In this document: positions 17,345 to 27,852 of the stretch, piece by piece | How positions within the stretch are numbered: position 1 is the first letter of the stretch | Layout: every line of letters starts with the position of its first letter | Origin: Chara braunii | Taxonomy: Eukaryota; Streptophyta; Charophyceae; Charales; Characeae | Reading direction: 5' to 3' | Length of the DNA stretch: 29,054 bases | NCBI GenBank assembly: GCA_003427395.1 | Contig: BFEA01000131.1 | Coordinates: 2,683,999 to 2,713,052, forward strand | Position numbers and translations under genes: made by a program | Notes under the pieces: generated by a model | Seen by the model: only the letters and a program-made list of their open reading frames with translations | What the model was told of the DNA's origin: nothing | Databases searched by the model: none

Positions 17345-17957
17345 GAATATAACGGAGTCTTCTCTCTTCGTTACCAGCAACTGTTGCAAGCTCAAGCTGA
17401 TTACGCATCACTTTTAGCTTTCGCTCACTCCTGTAGGTCCACTCATCAACGTATCAATCTGGACAAGAATGGTGTTTACCGCTTGGCGGACGGGCACACT
17501 TCAAGTAGGTGACAATTGAACTCAACTGTGTTTGTCAGGCTCGCGTTTCTCGCATGGCCAAAGCCTTCTTTCCAATTGGTCTTCACATCGTCCCCGCTCC
17601 CCCGAACCAGTTCACGCGCAGACAATACAGCACGCCCCTTGGCCTACGAGTGTCGAATCATCCCTCTCACTAACTCTTGATCGTGTCACGTCTCTTCTGT
17701 GTGCATGCGTCACTAGCTATCATTGATGGTATCATTACTGGAGAGGCGCGCGCGCGTGCATAGCTTGTGTTTCATACAGCGCTTCTTGCAGCATTGCCAG
17801 GACGTAGTCATTGAATGGGAGAGAGCGTTTTACTGAAACGAAGGTAGTAGCCAACATCAGTCGTGTTCGTCCCCATAACGCCCGCTAATGCACATCAAGA
17901 AGAGAACAGTGACTCTGTCCTTCGGATTTCTTACATATCCCTCCCTCTCTCGTGACT
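17345..17957. other. Unassigned region
   Basis: No gene recognised. Contains a short GCGCGCGCGCG run (about 17744-17755). The phrase GCAACTGTTGCAAGCTC near 17378 resembles GCAACTGCTGTAAGCTC near 8636, a possible tiny dispersed repeat. Confidence 0.4.
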
Positions 17958-18018
17958 CTAAGCACCATGCACGTGTAAAGCGAACGCGTGTAACCACCTC
18001 TCGCCATCCCTGGCCACT

Positions 18019-18366
18019 TTACCCTTGGTCACCTGCCACGCGTCCATACCGCTCAAGAAAAAGTAAGAAGTCAGTCCTCTCCGTCGGCTTTCTTCCGAGC
18101 GAATCCGTCTCGCCCTCGTTCCTCCGCACTCTCCATACAAGAACTTGAAAACAGTTGTTGGCATCAACGACGTTGCGAGATGTTTGCGCCTCTCTTTCTC
18201 TCACACGCGTTGACCTCTGAGTAACCCCCCCCCCTTTGTCGACCCCGCTGCTTACCACCTCATCATTTTTCTGACGCCACGTGTCGGACAAGTACCCAAG
18301 AGTGTGCATCTCACTGCACTTGCCTCTCTCTTTCGAGTTCCGTCCCGTTCCCTCTCTCTCTCGCAT
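18019..18366 (-). CDS. Candidate ORF in the same frame as, and just after, the 18.9-kb ORF
   Basis: ATG at 18366 to a stop at 18019, 115 residues, polar and Arg/Glu-rich (RTGRNSKERG-like). It is in the same frame as the upstream tract at 18373-18897, whose TAA ends six bases before this ATG. An overlapping frame at 17958-18167 also reads protein-like near its end (SGMDAWQVTKGKVARDGERW), which could mean a frameshift near 18150. No domain is recognised. GA-rich composition lowers stop frequency, so openness alone is weak evidence. Confidence 0.25.
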   Translation of the reverse strand: MREREGTGRNSKERGKCSEMHTLGYLSDTWRQKNDEVVSSGVDKGGGVTQRSTRVREREAQTSRNVVDANNCFQVLVWRVRRNEGETDSLGRKPTERTDFLLFLERYGRVAGDQG

Positions 18367-18372
18367 GTGCTC

Positions 18373-18897
18373 TTAGGCCTGTCTTTTCCCCTTGCTCGGC
18401 TTCCCACCCACTCCACGGCCTTTGGGCATCAGCTGTCGTGAGCTGGCCTCAGGTCCCTCTCCCACCGGCTTTGCAGCCCGGTGATGCCTCTGGATCTCGC
18501 CCGGTCTGATCGAGGACCTAAGGTCCGTCTCTCGGTCCTCCGCCTCGCTCATCTCGCTCTCCCCACCTAAGTCTTGTTCCAGGTGGGCCTACTCCCAGTC
18601 CGCCGTGTCCATCGAGGTCTCGGTCTCATGATACGAGACCGTTACCTGCATTTTCGCCGTCACACCGTCTCTTCTGCAGCGCCTCTCCACACGGTCTTTC
18701 GTCTCTGTGATAGCATCCTGTAGCCTTCCATTCGTCCGCATCTCCTCCTCTTTTCCTCCCTCTACGTTGATCCTCAGTCTTAGCTCGTCTCCCCCGTCGT
18801 AGTTGAGTATCGCCGTGATCCAGGGCCCCTCCCCGGACATAGGCTTCCACCGAATCTGGTGGTACCAGTAGCAGGGTCTATACCCACGCAACGCCAT
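18373..18897 (-). CDS. Orphan coding tract with one in-frame TAG, behind a TATA box
   Basis: From ATG at 18897 the frame runs 102 residues to a TAG at 18589-18591. It then stays open for 71 more codons to TAA at 18373-18375. The first part looks globular (GYRPCYWYHQIRWKP, PWITAILNYDGGDELRLRIN, then a charged helix-like stretch and KMQVTVSYHETET). The second is charged and ends in basic GKPSKGKRQA. Third positions are G/C-rich in both parts. No family is recognised. The TAG may be a CAG-to-TAG mutation in a pseudogene, a true end followed by a chance open stretch, or readthrough. A minus-strand TATA box lies about 150 bp upstream. Confidence 0.4.
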
Positions 18898-19045
18898 AGC
18901 CACTCAGAGATAGCCACGGACCCACCCCTGGGTGCACACACTCAGATGGCCCAGGCTATTCACCGCTCCACTCTCAGGCCCTCAGACCAGCAACACTAAA
19001 CGTAGTGGGATAGTTCACCCTGCTCACCCCCGCCCCGTCTGCTGT

Positions 19046-19053
19046 CTTTTATA
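19046..19053 (-). promoter_or_regulatory. TATA box
   Basis: TATAAAAG on the minus strand is followed by a GC-rich stretch (GACGGGGCGGGGG). Transcription would be expected near 19016-19025, giving a leader of roughly 120 bases before the ATG at 18897. This is the only TATA box in the window that sits sensibly before a coding candidate. Confidence 0.45.
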
Positions 19054-19099
19054 GATCTGCCTCATACCGAGTTACCTGCGTTCTAAGCGGGAAACTTCA

Positions 19100-19590
19100 A
19101 TGCTTGGTGAAAATTCGAAAATAAACGGGATAATTTTAAAATTGTGATCTTACACAAAAGAAAACCAAGAGAAAGGAAAGAAAATAACTTATGGCCGCGA
19201 TATCCACAACCCTTCTACTACCGGTCCCTGTCGCTTCGTCTCACTAAGAAGTGACTGCTATTCTGAGGTGGTAGTCTCATAACGGGATACCAACGATCAT
19301 ATTCTCCTTTTTAAAGTACAAGTTCGGCCTATCCCCGTCGGGTACCCGTGTCCGATGGTAAGGAGTGGGCTTATGACCCCTCCCAAGGGTGATAAGCTTC
19401 CTACCGATGCGGTCGCGGGTCGCCCTTCTTTTGGGGTCCTACCGCGCGACGCCTGAACGTACCTCGAACCGCCGGCTCGAGAATGACAGACCTGACCAGT
19501 CTGGGTCACAGATTGCAGTCACGTTCAGAACTCGAACCATTGACCTCTCCGCGAAGTGACCGGAACCGAAGAAAATCTGCATCTGATTGC
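19100..19590 (-). other. Unassigned region with B-box-like sites
   Basis: On the minus strand GGTTCGAGTTC (about 19532-19542) and GGTTCGAGGTAC (about 19460-19471) match pol III B boxes. No good A box is found, so these may be eroded SINEs. No gene recognised. Confidence 0.3.
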
Positions 19591-19597
19591 AGGAAAA

Positions 19598-19634
19598 TAA
19601 TGATAATAATAATAATAGCAATAATAATAATAAA
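19598..19634 (+). repeat. (ATA/AAT)n microsatellite
   Basis: ATGATAATAATAATAATAGC followed by more AAT units. Confidence 0.85.
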
Positions 19635-20280
19635 GGAGGGAAATAAAAAAACACAGCTTACAACTGTTACTGGATTACTCCGGACTAAAGCCCCTGATCC
19701 GCGTGCCAATCGGGCGTTTTCGTTTTCCTCTTCTCTTGTTTTTATTTTCTCATTTTCCTTTTGCCCCTCTGCTCAATTTTTCCTTCTGACAGCACCCTGT
19801 TTTTCGTGCACCTAACCCATAACTCTGTACAGGGGCACTTGGCGCACAGTTGAAAAGACTGGGCCAGCCTTCCCACTTCCGCGTCCCAGGGCAAACCCGA
19901 CGACTACCACGGCCACAGGCCGTTTGTGCTCTGCTGTACAACAAGGCGCCGAGCCTGCGTGGACCAATGGAAGTCCTGTGGCGTACCCCTTTTGCTGAGG
20001 GCTACGCCACCGGGACCTGTCCATGCCAAGAAACGATCCAGGTACCAGAGCAGAAAAAACGGATACTATGTAGGGACTTGGTACACAGGAGGGCCGGGAC
20101 ACTGTGCCCTCCGACAACGTGCAAAGCCATGGAAGGACGTACTTTCACTGATGAACTGTAGAGTGATTTGGGGGGGTCTTGCCAGTTCGCTGACGTGGGG
20201 GGTGACACGAGTTTTTGCACACAACCACGCACTGAGTCGGTGCAATCAATGCCTTCATGGTGTTACGTGCCGCATGCCGG
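19635..20280. other. Unassigned region at the 3' side of the LINE
   Basis: No gene or repeat recognised. The LINE-derived duplicate stops at about 20281, and the sequence to its left does not resemble what follows the equivalent point (20898) in the main LINE copy. I cannot identify a poly(A) tail of the LINE here. Confidence 0.4.
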
Positions 20281-20721
20281 TACCTAGTCATTTGGGGACA
20301 GGGAAGGCCCTTTTTTTAGTATTCTTACCCAATCCAAGGGTATTAAGTCAATTATCTTATCTAGGGCTTCCACTGGGAAGTAGCAGTATCTAAGTCTATC
20401 GTGGAGAATCTGTGGGTCAATCCAGTCCTTATCGGCAATGCTCCATATATCCTTTATATGGGTGATTTCCTTTTTTATCCACCCTTGCCAAGGTGATGCC
20501 GCGCAATCGAGGGTGCAGCCTTGAGGGTCCCTGATCAGAGTATTATTGAATAATGGTTGTTAACATACCTCTTCTCATCTCTCTGGTACCATTTTATCTG
20601 CGAGGGGTAGTTTTCTCCATATTTTCAATAGATCAATCCGAAAGGGGTCCCTTGCTAAGTCTGTCGTGGCGGCTTCGCGATATGAACGATCAGAGTTGTA
20701 GATCACTGAGGAGGATTTTCT
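20281..20721 (-). pseudogene. Duplicated fragment of the LINE C-terminal region
   Basis: About 440 bp repeats the segment 20898-21340 at a constant offset of 617 bp, with roughly 30 differences by eye. It has a TGG Trp codon (20443-20445) where the main copy has TAG (21060-21062), but it carries its own stops further on. It covers only the middle of the C-terminal region and ends abruptly at about 20281, so it is either an internal direct duplication or a fragment of a second element. Confidence 0.8.
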
Positions 20722-20753
20722 TTACTTATAAGTAGTCTGATTCTGAAAAGACT

Positions 20754-21347
20754 ATCAATTTTAAACCACCCTATCTACTGTTGAGTCCTTGATATGAGAA
20801 ACCCATCCTCCCCCACCTCAAATATCGACATCAGAATATCCCCTGTAGTACAGACTTCTATTACGTTCCCCACTAGTCCTGGCTGATCCGATATAGATAC
20901 CCAGTCATTTGGGGACAGGGAAGACCCTTGTTTTAGTATTATGACCCAATCCAAGGGTATTAAGTCAATTATCTTATCTAGAGCTTCTACTGGGAAGTGG
21001 CGGTATCTAAGTCTATCGTGGAGAATCTGTGGGTCAATCCAGTACTTATCGACAATGCTCTATATATCCTTTATACGGGTGATTCCCTTTCTTATCCACC
21101 CTTGCCAAGACGATGTTGCGCAATCGAGGGTGCAACCTTGGGGGTCCCTGATCAGAGTATTGTTGAATAATGGTTGTTGACATACCTCTTCCCATCTTTC
21201 TGGTACCATTTTATCTGCGAGGGGTAGTTTTCTCCATATTTTCAATAGATCAATCCAAAAGGGGTCCCTTGCTAAGTTTGCCCTGGCGGCTTGGCGATAT
21301 GAAGGATCAGAGTTGTAGATCACTGAGGAGGATTTCTCTAGCCACAT
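20754..21347 (-). pseudogene. LINE ORF2 C-terminal region
   Basis: Downstream of the RT, the frame from 21347 reads MWLEKSSSVIYNSDPSYRQA, then a conserved-looking stretch with WEEVCQQPLFNNTLI and SSWQGWIRKGITRIKDI. It is interrupted by TAG at 21060-21062. The same frame then continues (IVDKYWIDPQILHDRLRYR, LIPLDWVIILKQGSSLSPND) to a TAG after SRTQQ near 20780. The QPLFNN and IxxIxD signatures are typical of the region after the RT in L1/Tx1-like elements. A part of it is duplicated at 20281-20721. Confidence 0.7.
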
Positions 21348-21429
21348 GAGTGGGTCAACTTCTTCTGAAGTGGGGGGGGGCAGTCTTCTGATTTACTCAC
21401 TAACCAACATACTCTAGGGGGTCTGAGGT

Positions 21430-23235
21430 TTGAAGAGAAAACGCTTAATCCACTGGATAGATAGAGCCATAGCTTGGGTGGTGGGGTCTATGATCCCAAG
21501 TCCACCTTTAACCTTGGGTTGGATTATGGATAATCATGCCACCCTACTAATAACATTTTCACATTCATGGTTACGGCGTGAGAGGAAGGCTGCTAGTTGT
21601 CTTTGGAATGTTTTTATGGTTGGTTTGTCCAGGGCCCATATTGCAGATTTTATACCAGATAGAGACCAACACCACATTATTAATAGCAAGTGTTCTCCCA
21701 AAGAGAGAGGTGTGTTTATCCTTCCACAATTCCAGTTTAGAAACTGCTTGCTCTATGATCACCGCGTTGTTGGTGGCTGGTTTGCCTTGGGCAGAAAGGG
21801 ATATCCCCAAGACTCTAATTGGGGATTCCAGGGGAATCCATTTTACCAGGGGTCTTTCCGGTGGTCGTCCTCCTTAATAGTGGATCCACCAACCAAGCGT
21901 TTTGTTTCCCCAGCTAACCCTCATATCAGAGAGTTTACAAAATTCGTCCATCACTCGTTGAATGGCTTCCAGATTTTCTTGGGATGCATCGACCATTAAG
22001 GAGAGGTCGTCTGCAAACACATAACAAATTGGTATGGGTTCCTCGGGAATAGAGGTAACACGGATCCATTAGATATCCTGATGTTGACGAATGTTCGTTG
22101 CAAGGGCTTCCATGATGACTACAAAGAGGAGTGGGGCGATGGGGTCCCCTTGCCTGACCGATCGTTGTAATGCTATAGGAGGGCTGACATTACCATTCAA
22201 CATAACCCTCGTAGTTGCATTCACGTGAAGGATCTTAATTCATCTCCTAAAATTAGGGACGAAGTTAAACTTGTCCAGACATTTATCCAAGAAGATTCAA
22301 TCCACATGGTCGTAAGCATTTTCCAAGTCTATGAAAATAAAAACGGCGTTATGTTTAGATTGTCTTGATAGTTTGATCAAATCATGGATTAACAGGATGT
22401 TATCCTAAGTGTTCCTTCCTTGGATAAAACCTGTTTAGTAGGGGTGGATAATGTCTGCGATGAAAATATTTAAACGGATCGTTAAGGATTTTTAAACCAT
22501 CTTATATACCACTGTGAGAATAGTAATGGGCCGATAATTGCGAATATTATATTTGTCTCATTTTTTGTATAAGAACGTTAAGACTCTCTGACCCACGAAC
22601 TCACCCATTTGCCCAAATTCCCATACCTTGTGGTCAAAATCCATTAGCTCCTGTGAGATGAAGTCTCACATGAACTCTAAGAATTTTTTAGGAAGACCCT
22701 CAATTCCTGGGGTCTATTCCTCCTCCATCATCATTAGTGCAGTCCATATCTCTTCCTTAGTTAAGGGCAATTCTAGTTGTCCATTTTGAGACCTAGAGAG
22801 GGAATCGTCCCATGACAATTTTAGTTGTCCCATGACCAAATCCCTATACCGTTGGCTCTCTCTGGTGTTTTTTAGCCTCTCTAGACAACGAGAGGTCTAG
22901 GGAGATTGACGAATTCAGCCTAGAGAGAGATTTGAGACCAAGAATTGACCTAATGGACAACAATAATTCGTCAATCTCCCTATACCGTTGGTTCTCTCTG
23001 GTGTTATCTATTTCAGATATGAATAAATCTTTAAAGAAATCTCTAGCAATTTGGTGCATTCTGATGTAGAAGAGGCTAGTTGTCCATTCAGATGTTGAGG
23101 GTGAGCGAGACCTTCAATGACTGCTCTCCCTAGTCGAGCTCTAGCCATTGCAAATAACCTTGCATCCATTCCTCCTTCAGTAAATAATAGGCGAAACTTA
23201 CCCCTAATCCTGGTGCCCTGCCATCGGTATTCCAT
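21430..23235 (-). pseudogene. LINE reverse transcriptase domain, broken
   Basis: Motifs in order on the minus strand: EGGMDARLFAMARARLGRAV (N-terminal, about 23170), a frameshift near 23055 into MHQIARDFFKDLF, PGIEGLPKKF, RNYRPITIL (22520-22543), TGFIQGRNT with a stop where Gln is usual (about 22435), FIDLENAYDHVD with TGA where Trp is usual (about 22295-22340), RVMLNG, SVRQGDPIAPLLF (22130-22165) and the catalytic FADDLSLMV (22006-22017 encodes FADD). After it come RVLGISLSAQGK and the thumb-like region WKDKHTSLFGRTLAINNVVL. Both catalytic Asp of FADD remain. At least six stops, a frameshift and a 136-bp rearrangement disable it. Confidence 0.85.
22842..23005 (-). repeat. Foldback duplication inside the LINE RT
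   Basis: A 28-bp direct repeat starting CCCTATACCGTTGG lies at 22842-22869 and 22978-23005 with one mismatch (136-bp offset). The 108 bp between contains a perfect 16-bp inverted repeat, GGGAGATTGACGAATT at 22900-22915 and its complement at 22965-22980. On the coding strand NTRENQRYR is therefore encoded twice, and the offset is not a multiple of three, so the frame is broken. Confidence 0.85.
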
Positions 23236-23276
23236 CAGAGAAAGTAGGCGATCTTCAAGATCCTTAAGTTATTGAG

Positions 23277-23600
23277 TCACAATTTCATTATTTTCAACAT
23301 TTTGATGATCTTCTTCCAATGATTGAATTTGTTGAATGCGCTGGAATATTCGGGTTTCATTAGAGTTTTCTCGGCAGCTAGTAATTTAGAATATTTATTG
23401 GATTTACACCCTAGAAAAGTTAGACTGTTGTTGAACCACGTAATGTTATCCTGTATGATTTCTTTTTGGTCTCGCCAGAAGGACCAGACATCCTTTAGAT
23501 ATGTCCTGAGCCTTTCCATTTTCAGATGGGATGTGTTGAGTTTGTAGTATCCTCTTCCTTGGTCAGGTTTTTTGGAGAAGGAAAGGATGACTACGCACAT
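23277..23600 (-). pseudogene. LINE linker between endonuclease and RT
   Basis: A 107-residue open stretch with MERLRTYLKDVWSFWRDQKE and ITWFNNSLTFLGCKSNKYSK. It resembles the charged, Trp-containing linker usually found between endonuclease and RT in L1 ORF2. It ends in a stop just before the RT N-terminal region, so continuity needs a frame change near 23250. Confidence 0.55.
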
Positions 23601-23850
23601 GGCGTGATCTAGCCCTGCAAGTGGGCTCCTAGGGAAGATTTGTGCTATTTAAAGAGAACCCTCTAATTCTTTCGAAAGGATGATTAGGTTTGTACGAGAT
23701 TTGGGAGCCGCCGCAGAATGACTCTTATGTGAAAGTACGAAGGGTAGGATTCAGTCTTCTATAGAAGTAAAAAAGATTCAAGGATTGAGGGAGGTTGATA
23801 ATCAAAACTTCATCTGCTTCCACATAGGCCGGACATGGGTCATCAATGCG

Positions 23851-24340
23851 CTAACGAGCAAGGTTGCGATTCGGGACAGCGTTAAAATAACCAGATATAA
23901 TCATCGGGATACCAACAGGCAGTTTAAGAATGTGGGATTCAAAAACGTGTTGACATTGTGACCATAAACGCACAGGACAACGACAATCTCTAGATTTATC
24001 ATTGCCAGAACGTAGGCCCATCTCCCTTCTTCCTTGTCCACCTCCTAATAAACAGGCTCTGCCTTGGAGCCTGGCGGAATCCATGTAGCCACTCCTGCAC
24101 TCCCTGGGCGAGGTGCGTGGGCCCTGAAGGATGTGTGGGGCCATATCTGTTTATGGCAGTGATTGTGTGCATCAGTATCCATGAGGTGAGTTTCTTGAAT
24201 GCATATAATGTCAGGTCATTCTCTTCCTCCTATACCTCTTATTTGATCATAAATAGCTTGTTTCTTTTCAAATTTGGATGATGCAAGACCATTGACGTTT
24301 AATGATCTCAAGTCCAAATCTGCTTGTCTTTTAACAGATT
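23851..24340 (-). pseudogene. LINE endonuclease domain (EEP type), inactive
   Basis: The first strand reads DLRSLNVNGLASSKFEKKQA (about 24260-24320). A TGA (near 24235) interrupts before PDIICIQETH (about 24187-24213), which holds the metal-binding Glu. GVATWIPPGSKAEP and GRWAYVLAMINLEIVVVLCV follow in the same frame, with one stop after EPVY. A frameshift near 23930 leads to LPVGIPMIISGYFNAVPNR, the GDFN motif in which Asp has become Tyr (codon TAT). The loss of this catalytic Asp would by itself inactivate the nuclease, according to what is known of the family. Confidence 0.8.
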
Positions 24341-25988
24341 TTCAGGTTTTGTCCTTGTTATACAGGGCGTCAATTGTCTGGAACCTATCCACCATAACAT
24401 ATGTCATCCTTAATTCTTACACAAAACGTCTACTACTTCACGTGTATAGACAGAAAGAAGCAAAAGAACATAAAAGGGGGGACTCAACAGTTCTGCCATG
24501 GGCCCAGATCGAGCAGACCACCGGATACCAGAATGCGATAGCTTGAAGGCGAACCAGAAGTGTAGCAACGTCAGTTTCTGACCAGAAACAACTCGCTTTG
24601 ACCTTCATGAGCTGAAGTTTTTTTAAAAGGTCTTGATTGAACCATCTGAGCTCGACCTGTTCACACACGTCAAATCTCAGGTACACATCTCATTCTGCTA
24701 GTCGGTGATCCCCATCAGTTTAAATTAGAGACGCAGTGCTCCCTTAGGGAAGGTTGTCTTTGATATACCTACTTATTTTGTGTTTGATTAGCGGTTCCTC
24801 TGCAAGCTGCCCAGTCTTCGTGGATAGCGAGATGAACGGGGAGGAGGTGCCGAATACTGTGACCTCCCCATAACAACATTTTTTTGAATGGATAAACCTA
24901 CCTCCCAGACACCTTCCTTGCATCTGACTGGTACGATGACTATTCTCATCTTTACCGGAGATAAAATCCTTTGGCCTTTCGCCAATCGGTGTTTCAGTCT
25001 CTGTCTTTTTGTTATGAGCTCTGAGTCCAGGGGTGTCACAGAAGGTTGGGACAGTACCAGAGACCTTTCTGTATTCTCGTCCTTTGTACTTACTTCTTGT
25101 AAGGAGCAGTTGGGAAGGTCCTCGGTTAGGTCCACTACTTAGGAGGACTGGTTTTCCATCTTTGGTTTATCGGTCTGAGGAGAGCTTACTACTATGCTAG
25201 TTGTGTGAGAACTAGTACTCCGATCTGCACTGTGGGGGGTGGTGTCCGGTTTTGTAGTCTGACTAACCCTGACTTCTTTACATTATGTTTCCATCGATGG
25301 ACCTTTTCTCATTTTAATCAGAGAATCACTCGTATCATTTGGGCCGTTTGCAGAAACACAGTTACTCAATAATAAAGATTGGCCAATTAAGCCAATCTTG
25401 CCTTGCTGATTTTTAGTCAAATTGCAGAAGACCATTGAATGTTCTTGCTCCCCATTTTTTTAGGATAAGAGCTTAGTCAGACCAGAGTCTGATGTACCTG
25501 CAGCCGCATAACAGTTTATTACTTTCTCAATCTTCCTGATGGTGTGACTGCGTTCCGATCAACTTTGAACCAAAATCAGTCAGGGAAAGCGAAGGGTGAC
25601 TTCCATTACGAATGTCACTGAGTGTATGACCTGTCTGAGTGACTTGAGACCATGGGTCCCACTCTATTAACCCCTGACTATGTTTACTGAGCTCAGTGGA
25701 TTTGACAATAGGGATTTGTAAGTACTTATTTGCCTCAATGAGCTCCGAAATAATTAATTGGAAATTTGGTTGGTCCTTGCTCCCTTGGAAGTTATGAGGG
25801 GCCTAGGTCTGAGGAAGGTCATTCTCCTGGTTCTTTGGCTGTTGGACCTGTTCCCCATCGTGCATGCAAAATTCTTGTTTTTGGTGGGAGCCTGGTTCCG
25901 AGGATAAAGTTTTTTCAGACTACTCTGCTATCACCGCCATGTTATTACTATTCGGTGAGACATACTTCTGGTTAACGGTTGAAATTTC
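24341..25988 (-). pseudogene. LINE ORF1 C-terminal part and ORF1-ORF2 junction, heavily eroded
   Basis: Between the recognisable ORF1 C-terminal stretch and the endonuclease lies 1.6 kb with one longer open piece (24788-25132). It is polar and basic (ELITKRQRLKHRLAKGQRI, PPPRSSRYPRRLG), as is common in L1 ORF1 tails. The remaining sequence shows no motif. Its position inside the element is the main reason for the assignment. Confidence 0.45.
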
Positions 25989-26507
25989 CTACTGTTTAGT
26001 ATGAGTGGACTGGGCGTGCGAGCGGTCCTGCAATACAATCGTTCTATTATCATTATTTTCCTGTTGATTTTTTTCCACTATGTTTTCCATGAGCGCCAGG
26101 GGTTGAATTTTTTTCCCGAAACCCATCAGTAAGTTAAAGTCTTGATTGCTCGTGTAATTGAATCTGGCAGAGATAATAGATAGTAGTTTAGCACTGATAT
26201 CATTCCATGACACTTCCTGCGGTGGATCCAGTAGCAGAAAACCGACCACACTCCTACTGTTTTCTAACATCATCAATAAATTATCCAAAATTTGTGGCCA
26301 TAGACTTGTTTCCAGGCAGGGGTGTTGTGATTTGAGATTGCATAACAACCAATCAGTAATCGGGAGAACCATGGATTTAATGTCAGCTACAAATTCTGAG
26401 TTGGTACTGCCTCTCAGATTGACTGATGGCGGGGGAGCACAGGGCTGGACGATTTCAATATCCATTGGCTCAAGGTCAAATGCAACGCTGAGAGGGTCGA
26501 TTTCCAT
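25989..26507 (-). pseudogene. LINE ORF1 C-terminal stretch
   Basis: A 172-codon open frame from an ATG at 26507: acidic start (MEIDPLSVAFDLEPMDIEIV), then Leu-rich helical segments (TDWLLCNLKSQHPCLETSLW, PQILDNLLMMLENS, DFNLLMGFGKK), ending in KNQQENNDN and SHAQSTHTKQ. No domain is recognised. It lies on the same strand 470 bp after the zinc-knuckle part and is best read as the variable C-terminal half of ORF1. It is intact over this length, unlike the rest of the element. Confidence 0.5.
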
Positions 26508-26974
26508 GGGGGCAATACCAGACTCAGATCCTGCAGGAGCCTTAACATGTTCTCCCTGTTTGTTTTCCTCAAGTTCCTTTTTAATTCTATCATCCCCGGT
26601 GTCTTTTTGCTGAGCTATTCCTTTCTTTTTTACTTCCCCTCATTCAGTAGTTGAGATATCTCTTTGAATGTAATCTGCTGCTCTTGGACCCAGCGGACGA
26701 TCCAACCCATTTCGAGAGGTTGAGGCTTGGTCCTGTGGACTCAAAATCTTCCCATTCCCTCCTGTGCTCCCGCCTGGCATCAAATCCAAATTCTCCCCAC
26801 CAGAGTCCTTTTTTTTTTACCGGGTGGCCTGTGATTTCGAGGATGTGCCCTTGGGGTCAGCGGGGGCAGCCTTCTCTGCCTGTAAAGGCCGGGAGTGGGA
26901 CACTGGGGGAGGGAGCCAGTCCTGTGGAGGGCGGGGGGATTTGTGGAAATCACTCCTCCCTTCCCAAATTCACC
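26508..26974 (-). pseudogene. LINE ORF1 middle, no open frame
   Basis: About 470 bp inside ORF1 with stops in all minus frames. It includes a Pro/Ser-rich compositional stretch and an A-run (T-run 26810-26818 on the plus strand), a likely site of indels. Assigned by position only. Confidence 0.4.
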
Positions 26975-27388
26975 CTACCGGTTGGCCTGCCTGGTTAATA
27001 TCTTCATGCTAGGCCCACCCATCATGTCCCGGTACCATTGGTACCAATCAGGGGAAACCGCATGTTGGGGGTGCTGGGAGCATGCATAGTCCGTATGGAG
27101 ATGACCGTAGGATTTGCACTTAAAACACCACGGCCTAAATTTATGGGCAGTATGGATCTGATACACCATCCCCCCCATCTTGAAGGGAATAATATCATTG
27201 AGAGAAAATAACTGTTTTTTGGGGAGATCCAATGCTAACATTAAATAGTCATCTCTCTTTGCTCTATAGGAGGGTAATGGGTTGATGAAATCCACAATCC
27301 TGTATTGTTGTCCAGAATCATGGATGAATGTCTCTTGTATATCTATTGGGATGTGTCTGAATTCAACCCAATAGAAATCTCTCATCAT
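26975..27388 (-). pseudogene. LINE ORF1, second half of DUF4283-like domain plus CCHC zinc knuckle
   Basis: The frame opens with EEKIEKMMRDFYWVEFRHIP and continues through DYLMLALDLPKKQLF to the zinc knuckle CFKCKSYGHLHTDYAC. That knuckle has C-x2-C-x6-H-x4-C spacing (or x4-H-x6), slightly longer than the usual C-x2-C-x4-H-x4-C. ORF1 proteins of this type bind the element RNA. The frame joins the piece at 27394-27852 through a one-base shift in the A-rich run near 27400-27410. Confidence 0.75.
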
Positions 27389-27393
27389 CTTCT

Positions 27394-27852
27394 CTATTTT
27401 TTCCTCCGGGGATAAATTCGGACTTCAGAACGATCCCAAAACATTTTCTTCCACGAATCTATTCTCACTTTATCCTTGTCAAAGAGACTAAGTACAGTGA
27501 AAATCGTGGGGGTGACTGGTTGTATTAAGAAAAATTCAGCTACCCCTTCCGGTCCATCCCTCAATGACTCTAATTTTTTGCAAATAAATTTAATCTTATC
27601 GTTGACAGATCTGTAGGCCGCGTCATCATAAAGTATCCCGTTGCTGGCGTGCTTAGTATACACTATATCATGCTGCGCCAGTTTGTCGAGTGGGTAGGAT
27701 TTCATCAATGTTTTCCTTCCCCCTTGACCTATGACCAGCTGTTCTGACGGGAGACGGACAAGCGAGAGAAAATACGCTCTTGCAAAGGATAGATTCCGTA
27801 GCGGCACTTTCTGTTCATTGGCCTGAGATGCTGAAGGATCGATTGAGGGACG
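27394..27852 (-). pseudogene. LINE ORF1, N-terminal DUF4283-like part
   Basis: The minus-strand frame is open from a TAG at about 27859 to the stop at 27394. It contains SFARAYFLSLVRLPSEQL, IVYTKHASNGILYDD, AEFFLIQPVTPTIFTVLSLF and WDRSEVRIYPRR. The FFLI...F, then D-x-V, then RSEVRIYPW-like order matches plant LINE ORF1 DUF4283 domains (family knowledge). No ATG lies near the 5' end of the frame, and the first in-frame Met is in TLMKSYP, so the true start is lost or further upstream. Confidence 0.7.

Noticed and set aside
21430-21999. 189-codon plus-strand frame over the LINE
   Set aside because: It is the antisense shadow of the LINE reverse transcriptase, whose FADD motif is on the other strand.
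18373-22435. Reassigned genetic code (TAG/TAA as Gln) suggested by in-frame stops
   Set aside because: LINE stops also fall at Trp positions as TGA, TAG or similar, and the duplicate segment has TGG where the main copy has TAG. Ordinary decay explains them.
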